64,000 nt of DNA from Trinickia fusca (GCF_003628145.1 NZ_RBZV01000003.1:124001-188000); one strand, 5' to 3'. Shown: positions 11,060 through 20,401, counted from the first letter of the stretch. Numbers and translations are program-made. Notes: generated by a model not told the origin, from the letters alone.

Positions 11060-11920
11060 TTAGTCCTGGCGGCGGCGCGGCGCGCGGGCCGCGATGAGCA
11101 TCAGTGCCGCGAGCGACACGGCCAGCAAAATCAGTGACAGTGCGGATGCAGGCAGGTAATAACCGCGTTCGACCTGTCCCACCACGACGATCGGCACCGT
11201 CGCAAAGCCGGGCGGATAGACGGTCAGCGTCGCACCAAGCTCACCGAGCGACAACGCGAAGCCCAATGCAAGACTTGCGCGAATGGCCGGCACCAGTTGC
11301 GGCAGCACGACACGCAGCAGCACCATCGCGGGTGGCGCGCCGAGGCTCGCGGCCGCTTCGCGCAGCACGGTGAGCTCGGGACGCAGCGCGGCTGCGGCGC
11401 AGCGATAGCAAAACGGCAACACGAGCGCGAGCTGCACGAATACGACAATCGCGGCCGAGCTCGACAGGTCGAGCGGGGCCTTGTGATAGGCGATCAGCAC
11501 GGACAGCCCCAACACGACGCTCGGCACCCCGTTGGGCATCATCGCAATCGTGTCGACGAGCGCGCCGAGGCCGCGGCGATCGCGCCCTTCGAGCGCGAGC
11601 GCGAGCCACAGGCCCAGCGCCGTACCGAGCACGGCGACGCCGAAGCCGATTTCGAGGCTCGTGGCGATCGCATCGAAGTCGCTGCCGTCGAGGCGTTCGA
11701 ACCAGCGCAGACTAAAGCCATCGGGCACGATCGTGCCGGACCAGTGCGCGGCGACGCTCGAAAGCGCCACCACCGCGACAGGCAAGACGAACAGCCAGAC
11801 ACACAGCAACGCGGCGCAGGCCAGCAGCGTGGCGCTCACCACTCGCCCGAGCTTGCAGTGAGGCACGCGCAGCGCGGCAAGCGCGGGGGCGGCAACGGTC
11901 CGGATCGGATCAGCGGCCAC
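11060..11920 (-). CDS. phnV: AEP ABC transporter permease PhnV
   Basis: 286-residue inner-membrane permease of the binding-protein-dependent ABC family, with about six transmembrane helices. The EAA loop is visible as REAAASLGAPPAMVLLRVVLP. It is the second permease of the AEP importer, working with PhnU, the ATPase PhnT and the binding protein PhnS. The start chosen is GTG 11920, which has GGAG 7 nt upstream and overlaps the phnU stop by 11 nt, giving tight coupling. The frame is open further upstream, but that part lies inside phnU. A terminator follows immediately. The substrate assignment rests on the operon context. Confidence 0.9.
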   Translation of the reverse strand: MAADPIRTVAAPALAALRVPHCKLGRVVSATLLACAALLCVWLFVLPVAVVALSSVAAHWSGTIVPDGFSLRWFERLDGSDFDAIATSLEIGFGVAVLGTALGLWLALALEGRDRRGLGALVDTIAMMPNGVPSVVLGLSVLIAYHKAPLDLSSSAAIVVFVQLALVLPFCYRCAAAALRPELTVLREAAASLGAPPAMVLLRVVLPQLVPAIRASLALGFALSLGELGATLTVYPPGFATVPIVVVGQVERGYYLPASALSLILLAVSLAALMLIAARAPRRRQD

Positions 11921-12851
11921 GGGACACTCCTTGCAACGAACGACGATTGACGCGGCGATACAGCGCATACAGCGACAGCGACATCGCCAGCATCACAACC
12001 GCGCCGGCCGCGGCCGTCGGCAGATCGAGATCGACGGTGGCGGAACTGTAGATCGCGACAGGCAGTGTCACGAGATGCGCGCTGCCGAGCACGAGCAGAA
12101 TGCCGAACTCGTTCAGCGTCAACAGAAAACACAGGATCGTGCCCGCCGCGATGCCGGGCCACGCGAGCGGCAAAATCACGCGCAGCGCCACCATCGAGGC
12201 ATTGGCACCGAGACTGCGCGCCGCTTCGACGAGCCGCAGGTCGATCAAAGCGAACGAGGCCAGCGTCGGGCGCACGACGAACGGCGCATAGAACACGACC
12301 TCGGCCAGTATGACGCCGCCGGCACCGAACAGAAAATCGAGCGGCGGTTGCTGCAGATTCAGCAACCGTTGCAGACCGATGCTGACAGAGCCTTGCGAGC
12401 CATACAGAAAGATCAGCGTGAACGCGACGAGAAACGACGGGAACGCGACGAACAGTTCGAGAAACCGCGTCACGAGGCTTGCGCCCGGAAACGGCTTGAA
12501 GAAAAGCAGCGCCGCCAACGCGACGCCGAGCACCGACGCAATGCCCGCGCTCGCGGCCAGAATCCACACCGTCGTGCCGATCACGCCACGCGCATCGGGA
12601 TTGGAGAAGAACTTCGCATACGCGTCCAGCGTCAAGCCATGCGCACCGCTCAGGCTCAACAACACGAGCCTGAGCAGCGGATACGCGACGAGCGGCGCGA
12701 GCACGACGAGTGCGATGAAAAGCAGATGACCTTGCGCGATCCGTTCACGGCGACGGGCCTGCGCCGCGTGTGCGGCCGCACTGGCCTGCCGGACGTCGTC
12801 GCTCGACGCGCCGGCTTGCGGCGCGGTATCAGGGCTGAACCAGGACGACAT
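11910..12851 (-). CDS. phnU: AEP ABC transporter permease PhnU
   Basis: 313-residue permease with an N-terminal cytoplasmic tail rich in Ala, Gln and Arg (about residues 1-40) followed by six or more membrane helices. The EAA signature is EAARSLGANASMVALRVILP, contacting PhnT. It is one half of the transmembrane channel for 2-aminoethylphosphonate uptake. ATG 12851 is chosen because GAGG precedes it at good spacing; an in-frame ATG at 12863 has no Shine-Dalgarno. The start overlaps the end of phnT by 23 nt and its stop overlaps phnV, so the three membrane and ATPase genes are translated as a coupled block. Confidence 0.9.
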   Translation of the reverse strand: MSSWFSPDTAPQAGASSDDVRQASAAAHAAQARRRERIAQGHLLFIALVVLAPLVAYPLLRLVLLSLSGAHGLTLDAYAKFFSNPDARGVIGTTVWILAASAGIASVLGVALAALLFFKPFPGASLVTRFLELFVAFPSFLVAFTLIFLYGSQGSVSIGLQRLLNLQQPPLDFLFGAGGVILAEVVFYAPFVVRPTLASFALIDLRLVEAARSLGANASMVALRVILPLAWPGIAAGTILCFLLTLNEFGILLVLGSAHLVTLPVAIYSSATVDLDLPTAAAGAVVMLAMSLSLYALYRRVNRRSLQGVSRGR

Positions 12852-13929
12852 CGTCAGCCTCATAACGCAATGACACGCGCGCGCCCTTCTCGGGCGTCAT
12901 ACCCTGCCCGCGCGGTGCCGTGACGAGCACCGGCGTCGCCGGCATCGCATCGAGCACGACGGATACCGACAACACCGCGCCGTACCAGTCGACGGATGCG
13001 ATCACGCCATGCAAGTGGCCTTCGCCGAGCGGCACGATGCGCAGTGCCTCGGGGCGCAGGCATGCGAGCCGCTCACGCTCGCTGTAGCGGGCATCGCCGA
13101 GCGCGAACGCGACGCGCGGCGGCAGCAGGTTCGCCGCGCCCAGATAGCGCGCGACGAATGCGTCGATGGGAGTGTCGTACAGCTGCTGCGGCGTGCCGAG
13201 CTGCGCGATGCGGCCATCGCGCATCAACAGCGTGCGATCGGACAGGACAAGCGCATCGTCCTGATCGTGCGTGACGCAGACGATCGTGAGATTCGGCAAG
13301 CGCTCATGCAGCGCCTTGATTTCAGAGCGCACCGACGCACGCAGGTTCGCATCGAGCGCCGACAACGGCTCGTCGAGCAGCAACACGTCGGGCTCAATGA
13401 CGAGTGCACGCGCGAGCGCCACGCGCTGCTGCATGCCGCCCGACAACTGCGCGGGCATCACGTGCTCGCAATCGCTGAGCTGCACGAGCTTGAGCGCATC
13501 GGTCACACGGCGCGTGACTTCGGCGCTGGGCAAGCGCCGCGCGCGCAGCCCGAACGCGACGTTCTCGAACACGTTCAGGTGCGGAAACAGCGCGTAGCTT
13601 TGAAACAGCAGCCCGAGGTTGCGCTTGTGCGGCGGCACGTGCGTCAGATCTTGACCGGCAATGGTCAGGTTTCCGCTGACGCTCGTGGCCTGCGCGAACC
13701 CGGCGATGAACCGCAGCAGCGTGGTCTTGCCACAGCCGCTGCGGCCCAGCACCGTCAGCAACTCGCCGCGCCCGATCGACAGCGACAGATCGTCGAGCAC
13801 CGTACGCGTGCCGAAACGCACGCTCAGGTGGTCGATCTGCACGCCGCCGGGCGCGCCCGCGTGCGTCTTCTCGTGCGCCGCACGCCCGATATTCGGCGCG
13901 CCGGAGCTGGCAAGGATGGCGGTGTTCAC
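12829..13929 (-). CDS. phnT: AEP ABC transporter ATP-binding protein PhnT
   Basis: 366-residue ABC ATPase of the spermidine/iron/phosphonate importer class. Walker A is GRSGCGKTT (62-70), the signature is LSGGMQQRVALARAL, Walker B is DVLLLDEPLSALD and the H-loop is CVTHDQDDAL. A C-terminal TOBE-like regulatory region follows from about residue 270. An extra 28 or so residues precede the domain (MNTAILASSGAPNIGRAAHE onward). The start is GTG 13929, with AGGAGG about 10 nt upstream; no ATG fits. It lies 31 nt downstream of phnS and overlaps phnU. It powers AEP import in the cytoplasm at the inner membrane. Confidence 0.93.
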   Translation of the reverse strand: MNTAILASSGAPNIGRAAHEKTHAGAPGGVQIDHLSVRFGTRTVLDDLSLSIGRGELLTVLGRSGCGKTTLLRFIAGFAQATSVSGNLTIAGQDLTHVPPHKRNLGLLFQSYALFPHLNVFENVAFGLRARRLPSAEVTRRVTDALKLVQLSDCEHVMPAQLSGGMQQRVALARALVIEPDVLLLDEPLSALDANLRASVRSEIKALHERLPNLTIVCVTHDQDDALVLSDRTLLMRDGRIAQLGTPQQLYDTPIDAFVARYLGAANLLPPRVAFALGDARYSERERLACLRPEALRIVPLGEGHLHGVIASVDWYGAVLSVSVVLDAMPATPVLVTAPRGQGMTPEKGARVSLRYEADDVVLVQP

Positions 13930-13960
13930 CAGGTTCGTCCTCCTGCTTGCAATGAACGGC

Positions 13961-15055
13961 TTACTGCTTCGGCTTCACGACATCGAGCTGCTTGCCCGAC
14001 GAACCGATCACGTCGTTCTTCCAGCGCGCAGTCCAGTCGGCCTTCTTCGCCATCACCATGTTCCAGTCGACCGGAATCAGCTTGACGCCCGCGATCGCCT
14101 GCTTGACCGCCTCACCGTTCTTGCCGGCGAGCTTCACGTCGGTACGGCCCGGGATGCCGAAGATGTCCGGCACCTTGGCCTGCACTTCGGTCGACATCAG
14201 GTAGTCGATCAGTTTCTTGCCTTCAGCTTGGCTCGGACCGTTCTTGATGAGGCCGATGGCATACGGCAGTTGGAACGTCGTCGGCTGGCCGCCCGCGGTC
14301 GCCGCGAGGAAGATCGGCTTCAGCGTCAGGCCGCCATTCGCAGCATCGTCGAGGTCCATCTGCAGGTCGCCGTTGGCCACCGAGATCTCGTTGCGCGAGA
14401 GCAGCACGTCGAGGTAGCCCGTGCCCTTCGTATGGAACTTCGCGCTCTGCTCGAGCTTCTTCAGGTAGTCGAACGCCTTGTCTTCGCCCATCAGCGACGT
14501 CGTCAGGATGATGACGGCCATGCCGTCGCCGGCCGTGGCCGGGTTCGAGTAGGCGATCTTGCCGCTGTAGTCGGGATGCAGCAGGTCAGCGAACGTCTTC
14601 GGCTGGCTCTTCACGACCTCAGGATTGATCGCGAACGAGAAGTAGTTGTTGACGAACGTCGCCCAGGCGCCGTTCGAGGCCTTCGCGATCGCCGGCACGT
14701 TCGTGTAGTTCACGCTCTGATACGGCTGCAGGAGACCGCTCTGGTCGGCTTGCTGAATGAACGGCGGCAGCGTGACGATCACGTCGGCCTTCGGCGCATC
14801 CTTCTCGATCGTCGCGCGGTTCACGACTTCGCCGCTACCGGCCGTCACGATGTTGACCTTCACGCCTTCCTGCTTTTCGAAGGCCGGCAGGACATCCTTG
14901 TACAGGTTCTCGAGCCCGTCCGCGGTATAGAGCACCACCGCGCCTGCCGCATGGGCCGGCATGGCGAGGGTTTCGAACACCAGGGCTGCGGCCAGGGCCG
15001 GCAGCAGCTTGCGCACGAAACCGGCGCTCGCACGAAGGGGATGCTTGCTTGTCAT
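13961..15055 (-). CDS. phnS: AEP ABC transporter periplasmic binding protein PhnS
   Basis: 364-residue extracytoplasmic solute-binding protein with a Sec signal peptide (basic start, hydrophobic LLPALAAALVFETLA, cleavage near AHA). The mature protein begins AGAVVLYTADGLENLY, typical of family 1/6 binding proteins related to iron and 2-AEP binders. Later blocks such as NPATAGDGMAVIILT and GTGYLDVLLSRNEISVANGD fit PhnS. It delivers AEP to PhnTUV. GGAGAGAG lies just before the ATG at 15055. It is first in the minus-strand phnSTUV operon and divergent from phnW across a 302-bp control region. Confidence 0.92.
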   Translation of the reverse strand: MTSKHPLRASAGFVRKLLPALAAALVFETLAMPAHAAGAVVLYTADGLENLYKDVLPAFEKQEGVKVNIVTAGSGEVVNRATIEKDAPKADVIVTLPPFIQQADQSGLLQPYQSVNYTNVPAIAKASNGAWATFVNNYFSFAINPEVVKSQPKTFADLLHPDYSGKIAYSNPATAGDGMAVIILTTSLMGEDKAFDYLKKLEQSAKFHTKGTGYLDVLLSRNEISVANGDLQMDLDDAANGGLTLKPIFLAATAGGQPTTFQLPYAIGLIKNGPSQAEGKKLIDYLMSTEVQAKVPDIFGIPGRTDVKLAGKNGEAVKQAIAGVKLIPVDWNMVMAKKADWTARWKNDVIGSSGKQLDVVKPKQ

Positions 15056-15357
15056 GTCGCTCTCTCCAAGGCATAAGCCCGTTTGCCGGGCAACCCGATT
15101 GTTTCCCGTAGTGATTCAGAGCGCCCGGGCACATCGCAACGCTGCATCGATTGCAGATTGCCGACAATCCGGACGGCGCGATCGCGATGGCGCTCCATCG
15201 AATCGGCAACGCAAGGATCACAGGGTTTGGTGACAAAGCGATGACGACGCCCACAAATTCCTCAAAATGACACACAATGCCACTAAATTGCACATCGCTT
15301 CGGATCCACTTTTTGATCCCCTCTTTGTGACGACTGCTTTTGAACGGAGACCGTGTC
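15056..15357. promoter_or_regulatory. Divergent phnS-phnW control region
   Basis: This 302-bp gap must hold the promoters of both the importer operon (minus) and phnW (plus). An AT-richer tract spans about 15230-15325, in contrast to the GC-rich surroundings. Within it, GGATC and GATCC form an inverted repeat around a T-rich spacer (about 15302-15319), and there are repeated TGACA/TTGCACA-like words at about 15267-15295. A CTGCA-TCGAT-TGCAG imperfect dyad lies at about 15143-15157. No consensus for a Pho box or for the GntR regulator could be assigned with confidence. Confidence 0.5.
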
Positions 15358-16482
15358 ATGCCTGAAAACGAACCCATCCTGCTTACACCGGGACCGCTGA
15401 CGACCGAGCCCGCCACCCGCGCCGCGATGCTGCGCGACTGGGGTTCGTGGGATGCCGCCTTCAATCGTCTGACGCAAAGCGTCTGCGCCGATCTGCTCGC
15501 GATCGCGCATGGCGAAGACGAATTCGTCTGTATTCCTATGCAAGGCAGCGGCACATTCTCGGTCGAGGCCGCTCTCGGCACGCTCGTGCCGCGCGACGGC
15601 TGCGTGCTCGTTCCCGTCAACGGCGCCTACTGCACACGCATCGTGCGCATCCTCGAGCGGCTAGGCATTGCCCATGTGACACTGCCGCTCGCCGACGACG
15701 AGCCCGTCACCGCCGCAGCGATCGAGGCCGCCTTCAAAGAGCACGCGCACATCACGCACGTTGCGCAGGTTCACCTGGAAACGAGCGCGGGCCTGCTCAA
15801 TCCGCTCGAGGCGATCGCAGAGGTATGCGCGCGGCATGACAAGCGCCTCATCGTCGATGCGATGAGCTCGTTCGGCGCGCTGCCGATCGATTTGCGCAAG
15901 GGCGGCATCGACGCGTTGGTCTCGGCCAGCGGCAAGTGCCTCGAGGGCGTGCCGGGCATGGGCTTCGTGATCGCCCGCCGCGCGCTGCTCGAAACGTGCG
16001 AGGGGCGCTCACCGTCGCTTGCCCTCGATTTGCACGATCAGTGGGTTTATATGAAGAAGACGTCGCAGTGGCGCTTCACGCCGCCCACGCACGTCGTCGC
16101 GGCACTACGCGAGGCGCTCGATCGCTTCTTGAAGGAAGGCGGGCGACCGGCACGCGGCGCACGCTATGCACACAACTGTGCAACGCTCGTCGAGGGCATG
16201 GCGGCACTCGGCTTTGTGCCGTTCCTGCCGGCTGACGTGCAGGCGCCCGTGATCGTGACGTTTCATGCGCCCAACGATCCGCATTGGGACTTCGCCGCGT
16301 TCTACGCAGCGGTGCGCGAGGCCGGCTTCATCCTGTATCCGGGCAAGCTCACGCGTCTGGAAACGTTCCGCGTCGGCTGTATCGGCGCCATCGACGAGCA
16401 CGACATGCGCCGCGCCGTGGCCGCCATCGATACGGCGACGAAGCAACTCGGCATTCGCGTGCGCGCCCCCGAACTGGCGTAG
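15358..16482 (+). CDS. phnW: 2-aminoethylphosphonate--pyruvate transaminase
   Basis: 374-residue PLP-dependent class V aminotransferase that converts AEP and pyruvate to phosphonoacetaldehyde and alanine. The N-terminus [19 protein letters not shown] is characteristic. The PLP-binding Asp lies in [11 protein letters not shown], and the Schiff-base lysine is K193 in [12 protein letters not shown]. Other family blocks are [13 protein letters not shown] and [14 protein letters not shown]. The ATG at 15358 has GGAGA 8 nt upstream; an in-frame TTG at 15340 is ignored. It is monocistronic, opposite phnS, and convergent with the DeoR regulator. Because phnX (phosphonatase) is absent and phnY/phnA are present, its product should flow to phosphonoacetate rather than being hydrolysed directly. 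Confidence 0.96.
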   Translation: MPENEPILLTPGPLTTEPATRAAMLRDWGSWDAAFNRLTQSVCADLLAIAHGEDEFVCIPMQGSGTFSVEAALGTLVPRDGCVLVPVNGAYCTRIVRILERLGIAHVTLPLADDEPVTAAAIEAAFKEHAHITHVAQVHLETSAGLLNPLEAIAEVCARHDKRLIVDAMSSFGALPIDLRKGGIDALVSASGKCLEGVPGMGFVIARRALLETCEGRSPSLALDLHDQWVYMKKTSQWRFTPPTHVVAALREALDRFLKEGGRPARGARYAHNCATLVEGMAALGFVPFLPADVQAPVIVTFHAPNDPHWDFAAFYAAVREAGFILYPGKLTRLETFRVGCIGAIDEHDMRRAVAAIDTATKQLGIRVRAPELA

Positions 16483-16498
16483 CACCACGCCTGACGGT

Positions 16499-16516
16499 GC
16501 CCGCGGACGCGCGGGC
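16499..16516. terminator. Hairpin between convergent phnW and deoR-type gene
   Basis: A perfect 7-bp GC stem (GCCCGCG/CGCGGGC) with a GACG loop, placed in the 37-bp gap between two converging genes. Its position suggests a bidirectional terminator. There is no real T-tract on either side, so termination efficiency is doubtful. Confidence 0.45.
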
Positions 16517-16519
16517 TAC

Positions 16520-17275
16520 TTATGCCGTGACGATCTTCGTACCGTGCGCGGCAATCGCCTTCGCTGTCGCGCGCGTGGGCGCGCGCTCGGTGACGAGATA
16601 GCGCGCATGTTCGAAGCCCGCGACGCGCACGGGCGTGACGTGACCGAACTTCGAATGATCGGCGACGACGATGGCCGTCCCGGCCGAGAGCAGCATGCGC
16701 GAGCGCACTTCGGCCGCCATGCGCGTGTAGTCGGTCAGGTGGCCGTCGTCGGTGATGCCTCCCGCGCCCACGATCGCCAGATCGGCGTGGTACTGCGAGA
16801 GCTGCTGCACGGTATCGAGGCCGAACGCGGCGTCTTCGTTGTCGGACAGCTCGCCGCCCAGCAGCACGATGCGGTTGTCGTTGCGCCGCCCCAGCAGCAG
16901 CGCGATGCGCCAGTCGTTCGTGTAGACGGTGAGCCGGTGATGCCCAGCCAATGCACGCGCGACCGCCTGCGTCGTGCTACCCGAGTCGATGACGACCGAT
17001 GCACCGTCGGGCACGAACTGCGCCGTGCGTTCGCCGATCGCGAGCTTGGCTGCGGCATGCGCCGCTTCGCGCACGTCGAGGTCGGGCTCGTGCCGATCGT
17101 TGGCGAGCGCACCGCCGTGCGTCGTGACGAGCAACCCGCGAGCGGCCAGCGCATGCAGATCGCGACGGATCGTTTCGCGCGAGACGTTGAGCTCGCCGAC
17201 GAGTTCGGCAACGGACAGCGCGCCGCTTTGCGCGACGCGCGTGAGAATGTATTGATGACGTTGTTCTGCGAGCAT
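16520..17275 (-). CDS. DeoR-family transcriptional regulator
   Basis: 251 residues. The N-terminal DeoR helix-turn-helix is LSVAELVGELNVSRETIRRD with the following HGGA turn. The C-terminal DeoR sensor domain carries VVIDSGSTTQAVARAL, the TNDWRIALLL block and VVADHSKFG. These regulators usually repress sugar or sugar-phosphate genes and sense phosphorylated metabolites. It is convergent with phnW and may regulate the phosphonate locus, but this is inferred from adjacency only. The ligand is unknown. A second DeoR protein, clearly GlpR-like, lies at 31.4 kb; this one differs and should not be called glpR. Confidence 0.88.
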   Translation of the reverse strand: MLAEQRHQYILTRVAQSGALSVAELVGELNVSRETIRRDLHALAARGLLVTTHGGALANDRHEPDLDVREAAHAAAKLAIGERTAQFVPDGASVVIDSGSTTQAVARALAGHHRLTVYTNDWRIALLLGRRNDNRIVLLGGELSDNEDAAFGLDTVQQLSQYHADLAIVGAGGITDDGHLTDYTRMAAEVRSRMLLSAGTAIVVADHSKFGHVTPVRVAGFEHARYLVTERAPTRATAKAIAAHGTKIVTA

Positions 17276-17342
17276 CGCGCGTGCCGCCCGCCAACCGGCG
17301 GCCGGATCAAGATTCCAGGGACCGCCGTATTGTAGGGCCTGT

Positions 17343-18254
17343 TCAGACGAGCAGCGTACTCGTCTTTGCGAGCACGTACTCCATGAACGCGTGCACTTTG
17401 CGCGATTTACGCCGGTTCAGCGTATAGACGAAGTGAATGCCGGCCGCCTGCAGGCTGCTCGCAAGCGGATGCTCGGGCAGCACCTGGACGAGCTCGCCAC
17501 GCCCGAGTGCATCGTGCACGAGCCAATGAGGCAGCTGCGCGATGCCGGTACCCGCCGACGCGGCTTCGAACAGCACCTCGACATCGTTGGCGGCCAGGTC
17601 GCCTTGCGGCGTGAATTCGAACGTCTCGCCGCTATCGGGCCGCGAGAAAGTCCATACGACGCGCTCGCCCGAGCGGCGATAGCGCAGGCAGTTATGGCGC
17701 GCGAGATCGCTGGGCACGCGCGGTACCTCGCGGCCCTCGAGATACGACGGATGGCAGCACAGTACACGGCGATAGCGTCCCAGCGCGCGGCTCACGAGGC
17801 TCGAATCGCCGAGCGCGCCGATGCGGATCGCGAGATCGGTATCGGTCTCGATCAGGTCGACGTAGTCGTCGGTCAGCGACAGTTCGAGCGTGATCTTCGG
17901 GTGCGCCTTCAGAAACGCGGGCACGAGCGGCGTCAGCAGGCGCTTGCCGAACACGCGGGGCGCGCTGACCTTCAAGCGCCCGCGCGGCTCGGCGCCGTTC
18001 GCGGCGATGTTCTCGTGCATCGCGTCGAGATCGGCGAGCAGCGCGTCGACCTGTTCCTTGTAGGTACGTCCCGTGTCGGTCAGCGACAGCCGGCGCGTGC
18101 TGCGCGTGAGCAGCTTCACGCCGAGAAACGATTCGAGCGCATCGATGTGGCGCGAAACGCTCGACGTCGCGACACCGAGCAGCTCACCCGTATCGGTGAA
18201 GCTACGCGTCGTCGCTACACGCTGAAAGACGCGCATTGCAAAGAGCATGTCCAT
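17343..18254 (-). CDS. LysR-family transcriptional regulator
   Basis: 303 residues: an N-terminal winged HTH (MDMLFAMRVFQRVATTRSFT, then VATSSVSRHIDALE) and a C-terminal periplasmic-binding-like effector domain (GRLKVSAPRVFG, DLAIRIGAL). It resembles the large CrgA-like LysR subgroup common in Burkholderia. It lies 18 nt downstream of the YciI-like gene on the same strand and is probably cotranscribed with it and the quinone-reductase-like gene, which would then be its likely targets. No operator was located and the effector is unknown. Confidence 0.9.
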   Translation of the reverse strand: MDMLFAMRVFQRVATTRSFTDTGELLGVATSSVSRHIDALESFLGVKLLTRSTRRLSLTDTGRTYKEQVDALLADLDAMHENIAANGAEPRGRLKVSAPRVFGKRLLTPLVPAFLKAHPKITLELSLTDDYVDLIETDTDLAIRIGALGDSSLVSRALGRYRRVLCCHPSYLEGREVPRVPSDLARHNCLRYRRSGERVVWTFSRPDSGETFEFTPQGDLAANDVEVLFEAASAGTGIAQLPHWLVHDALGRGELVQVLPEHPLASSLQAAGIHFVYTLNRRKSRKVHAFMEYVLAKTSTLLV

Positions 18255-18272
18255 GCGTGATCGGCCCGCGCG

Positions 18273-18569
18273 TTATTGCTCGGCGGCGAAGAGCGGCGCG
18301 AGGGCCGGCGCGAACTTGCGCGGCACGAATTCGACGACCTGATACTGCGCGACACCTTCGCGATAGAACGGATCTTCGGCCAGCACTTGGTCGAGCGCTT
18401 CGCGCGTGAGGCCCTGCGCGAGGATCACGCCGCCAATGCGCGGCACTTGCGGCCCCGACGCGATGAAATGACCTGCGGCGTAGTGGCGATCGAGAAAGGC
18501 GCGATGCTGTTCCACGTGCTGTTCGACGACCGGGATCGGCTGGAGGTAATGCAGCATGACGATAAACAT
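18273..18569 (-). CDS. YciI-like family protein
   Basis: A 98-residue single-domain protein of the YciI/YCII fold, a ferredoxin-like dimeric alpha-beta barrel. Seen are MFIVMLHYLQPIPVVEQHVE with a conserved His at 22, GGVILAQGLTREAL and the DPFYREGVAQYQVVEFVPRKF ending typical of the family. Members are small cytoplasmic proteins, some with suspected hydrolase or dehydrochlorinase-like activity, but the function is mostly unknown. AAGGAG lies 6 nt before the ATG at 18569. It sits between a quinone-reductase-like gene and a LysR gene on the same strand, with short gaps of 32 and 18 nt. Confidence 0.9.
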   Translation of the reverse strand: MFIVMLHYLQPIPVVEQHVEQHRAFLDRHYAAGHFIASGPQVPRIGGVILAQGLTREALDQVLAEDPFYREGVAQYQVVEFVPRKFAPALAPLFAAEQ

Positions 18570-18601
18570 GGTTTCTCCTTCTTTTGATTGGCAACGACGA
18601 T

Positions 18602-19621
18602 TCATGCGGTCAGAACGATTTTGCCGAGGACGCCCGGGCCGTCGAGCAGACGGTGCGCTTGTGCGGCATGCGCGAGCGGCAGGATACGCTGAATGTGCGG
18701 ATTCACGCCGCCACGTGCGACGCGCACGAGCACATCGTCGAGATCGCGACGGCCGCTGCCGCGGCAGCCGAGGATCTCGAGACGCTTCGTAAATATGGCC
18801 TTGAGGTCCAGCTTCGATTCGATGCCCGTCGTTACGCCGCCGAGCACGAGCCGGCCATCCATGGCGAGTGCGGCGATCGACTGCTCGAACGTTGCGGCCC
18901 CCACATGCTCGAACACGAGCTCGGCACCGCGCCCGCCGGTCGCGTCGCGCACCGCTTGCGCCATGTCGGGCCCCGGCGCGACGACGGCTTGCGCGCCACG
19001 TGCGAGCAGTTGCGCCTTCGCCTCGGGCTCGCGGCTCACCGCGATCACATGCGCGCCCATGTCGCGTGCAAGCTCGACGGCGGCAAAGCCCAGGCCGCCG
19101 TTCGCACCGAGGATCAGCACCGATTCGCCGGCCAGCAAACGGCCGCGACGCAGCATGGCGGCAGCGGTCGCGTACGTCAGGCCGAAGCTCGCGCCGACGT
19201 GCCAGTCCATACTCATGGGCAGCGGCACGGCGTTGCGCGCGGGCAGCACCGCATACTCGGCATAGCCGCCATCGATCGTCGAGCCGACCGTGCCGAAGGT
19301 TCGGCACAAGTTATCTTCGCCGCGCAGGCAATGCTCACAGCGTCCGCAAGACAGAATCGGCGCGGCGAACACACGCTCGCCGATACGGCGGTCCGTCACC
19401 TCGGCGCCGAGCGCGACGATCTCACCTGCGAAGTCGGAACCGGGAATGCGCGGCAACGGCACTTGGAAGACGTTGCCTTCGCGCAGCAACAAATCGAGCC
19501 GGTTGACGCCGCTCGCGTGCACGCGCACGAGCACATCGTGCGGGCCTGGAGCGGGCATCGGCACTTCGCCGGCGGACAGCGCGTCGGGCGGACCATAGCG
19601 ATCGATACGGACTGCGAACAT
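18602..19621 (-). CDS. Zinc-binding alcohol dehydrogenase / quinone oxidoreductase family
   Basis: 339-residue MDR-superfamily reductase. The N-terminal GroES-like domain contains the structural-zinc cysteine lobe CGRCEHCLRGEDNLC, and the Rossmann fold has ILGANGGLGFAAVELA. The position of the usual catalytic-zinc cysteine reads ASGVNRLDLLLREG, without Cys, as in quinone reductases. The protein therefore mixes a structural zinc site with a quinone-reductase-like active site. It probably uses NADPH to reduce an enone, quinone or aldehyde; the substrate is unknown. ATG 19621 has AGGAGG upstream; the frame is open further but without a good start. First gene of the presumed three-gene unit ending in the LysR gene. 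Confidence 0.9.
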   Translation of the reverse strand: MFAVRIDRYGPPDALSAGEVPMPAPGPHDVLVRVHASGVNRLDLLLREGNVFQVPLPRIPGSDFAGEIVALGAEVTDRRIGERVFAAPILSCGRCEHCLRGEDNLCRTFGTVGSTIDGGYAEYAVLPARNAVPLPMSMDWHVGASFGLTYATAAAMLRRGRLLAGESVLILGANGGLGFAAVELARDMGAHVIAVSREPEAKAQLLARGAQAVVAPGPDMAQAVRDATGGRGAELVFEHVGAATFEQSIAALAMDGRLVLGGVTTGIESKLDLKAIFTKRLEILGCRGSGRRDLDDVLVRVARGGVNPHIQRILPLAHAAQAHRLLDGPGVLGKIVLTA

Positions 19622-19810
19622 CTGGCCTCCTGCGGCATGTCGTGGTGAATTGCTTGCCACTATAGGAGGCACGGCCTTTCGGTTAAACAGGCCTGCGCGC
19701 ACAAAACCTTTCGATGCTGCGCAAAAGCGGAAAGCCGGAAGCAAGAACGATCGGGACGACGAATCTGCGCAAGTCGCGCCGAAAACATCGATGATCTGAG
19801 GCACACGCCG

Positions 19811-20401
19811 CTACGCCTTACGCACGATCAAGCGGTGAATGCGCTTACCCGACGATTCGCTGACCTCTTCACGATCGACGAGCACCGTGCATGACGTACC
19901 GAGCGCGTCGCTGACGAGCCGCTTGTCGAACGCCGCATAGAGCCGCCCGTGCTTGTCGCGCTCGGACGCCCCTTCGGTCACACGCCAACTCAGATAGAGC
20001 GTGCCGCCCGGCTTGAGGATCTCCATGAGGCGGCGTACCGATGGGCCGATCGCAGTCGGCTCCAGATGCATGAGCACCGTCTCGCACAGCACGTTCTCGA
20101 ACGAAGCCGAAGCGACGCCAGGCAGCTCGGGCAGCGCCGCGAGCCCGAAGCGCACGCCCGGATAACGCGCTGCGGCCTCGCGCAGCAAGCCGGCCGACGC
20201 GTCGTAGCCGCATGCGTCGAAGCCGTGCCCGGCCAGCCACGCGGTATCGCGGCCTGCGCCGCAGCCGATGTCGGCCGTCGAGCCCGGCTTGAAGTACGTG
20301 CGCAGCAAGCTGTACATGTCCTCGGGTGCCGGCTGCTCGACCCAGTCCTGCGCGAATTTCGCCGCCGCTGCGTCGTAGACCGACAAGGTCTTTTCATCCA
20401 T
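19811..20401 (-). CDS. SAM-dependent methyltransferase, class I
   Basis: 196 residues with a Rossmann-like methyltransferase fold. Motif I is STADIGCGAGRDTAWLAGHG, motif II contains the acidic GYDASAGLL, and motif post-II has FENVLCETVLMHL. The C-terminal part (LYLSWRVTEG, LIVRKA) lacks a recognisable substrate domain. The target molecule is unknown. The upstream in-frame codons to 20473 are ignored in favour of the ATG at 20401, which has GAGGGG before it. It lies 75 bp downstream of the GntR gene on the same strand, so weak readthrough cotranscription is possible. Confidence 0.88.
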   Translation of the reverse strand: MDEKTLSVYDAAAAKFAQDWVEQPAPEDMYSLLRTYFKPGSTADIGCGAGRDTAWLAGHGFDACGYDASAGLLREAAARYPGVRFGLAALPELPGVASASFENVLCETVLMHLEPTAIGPSVRRLMEILKPGGTLYLSWRVTEGASERDKHGRLYAAFDKRLVSDALGTSCTVLVDREEVSESSGKRIHRLIVRKA

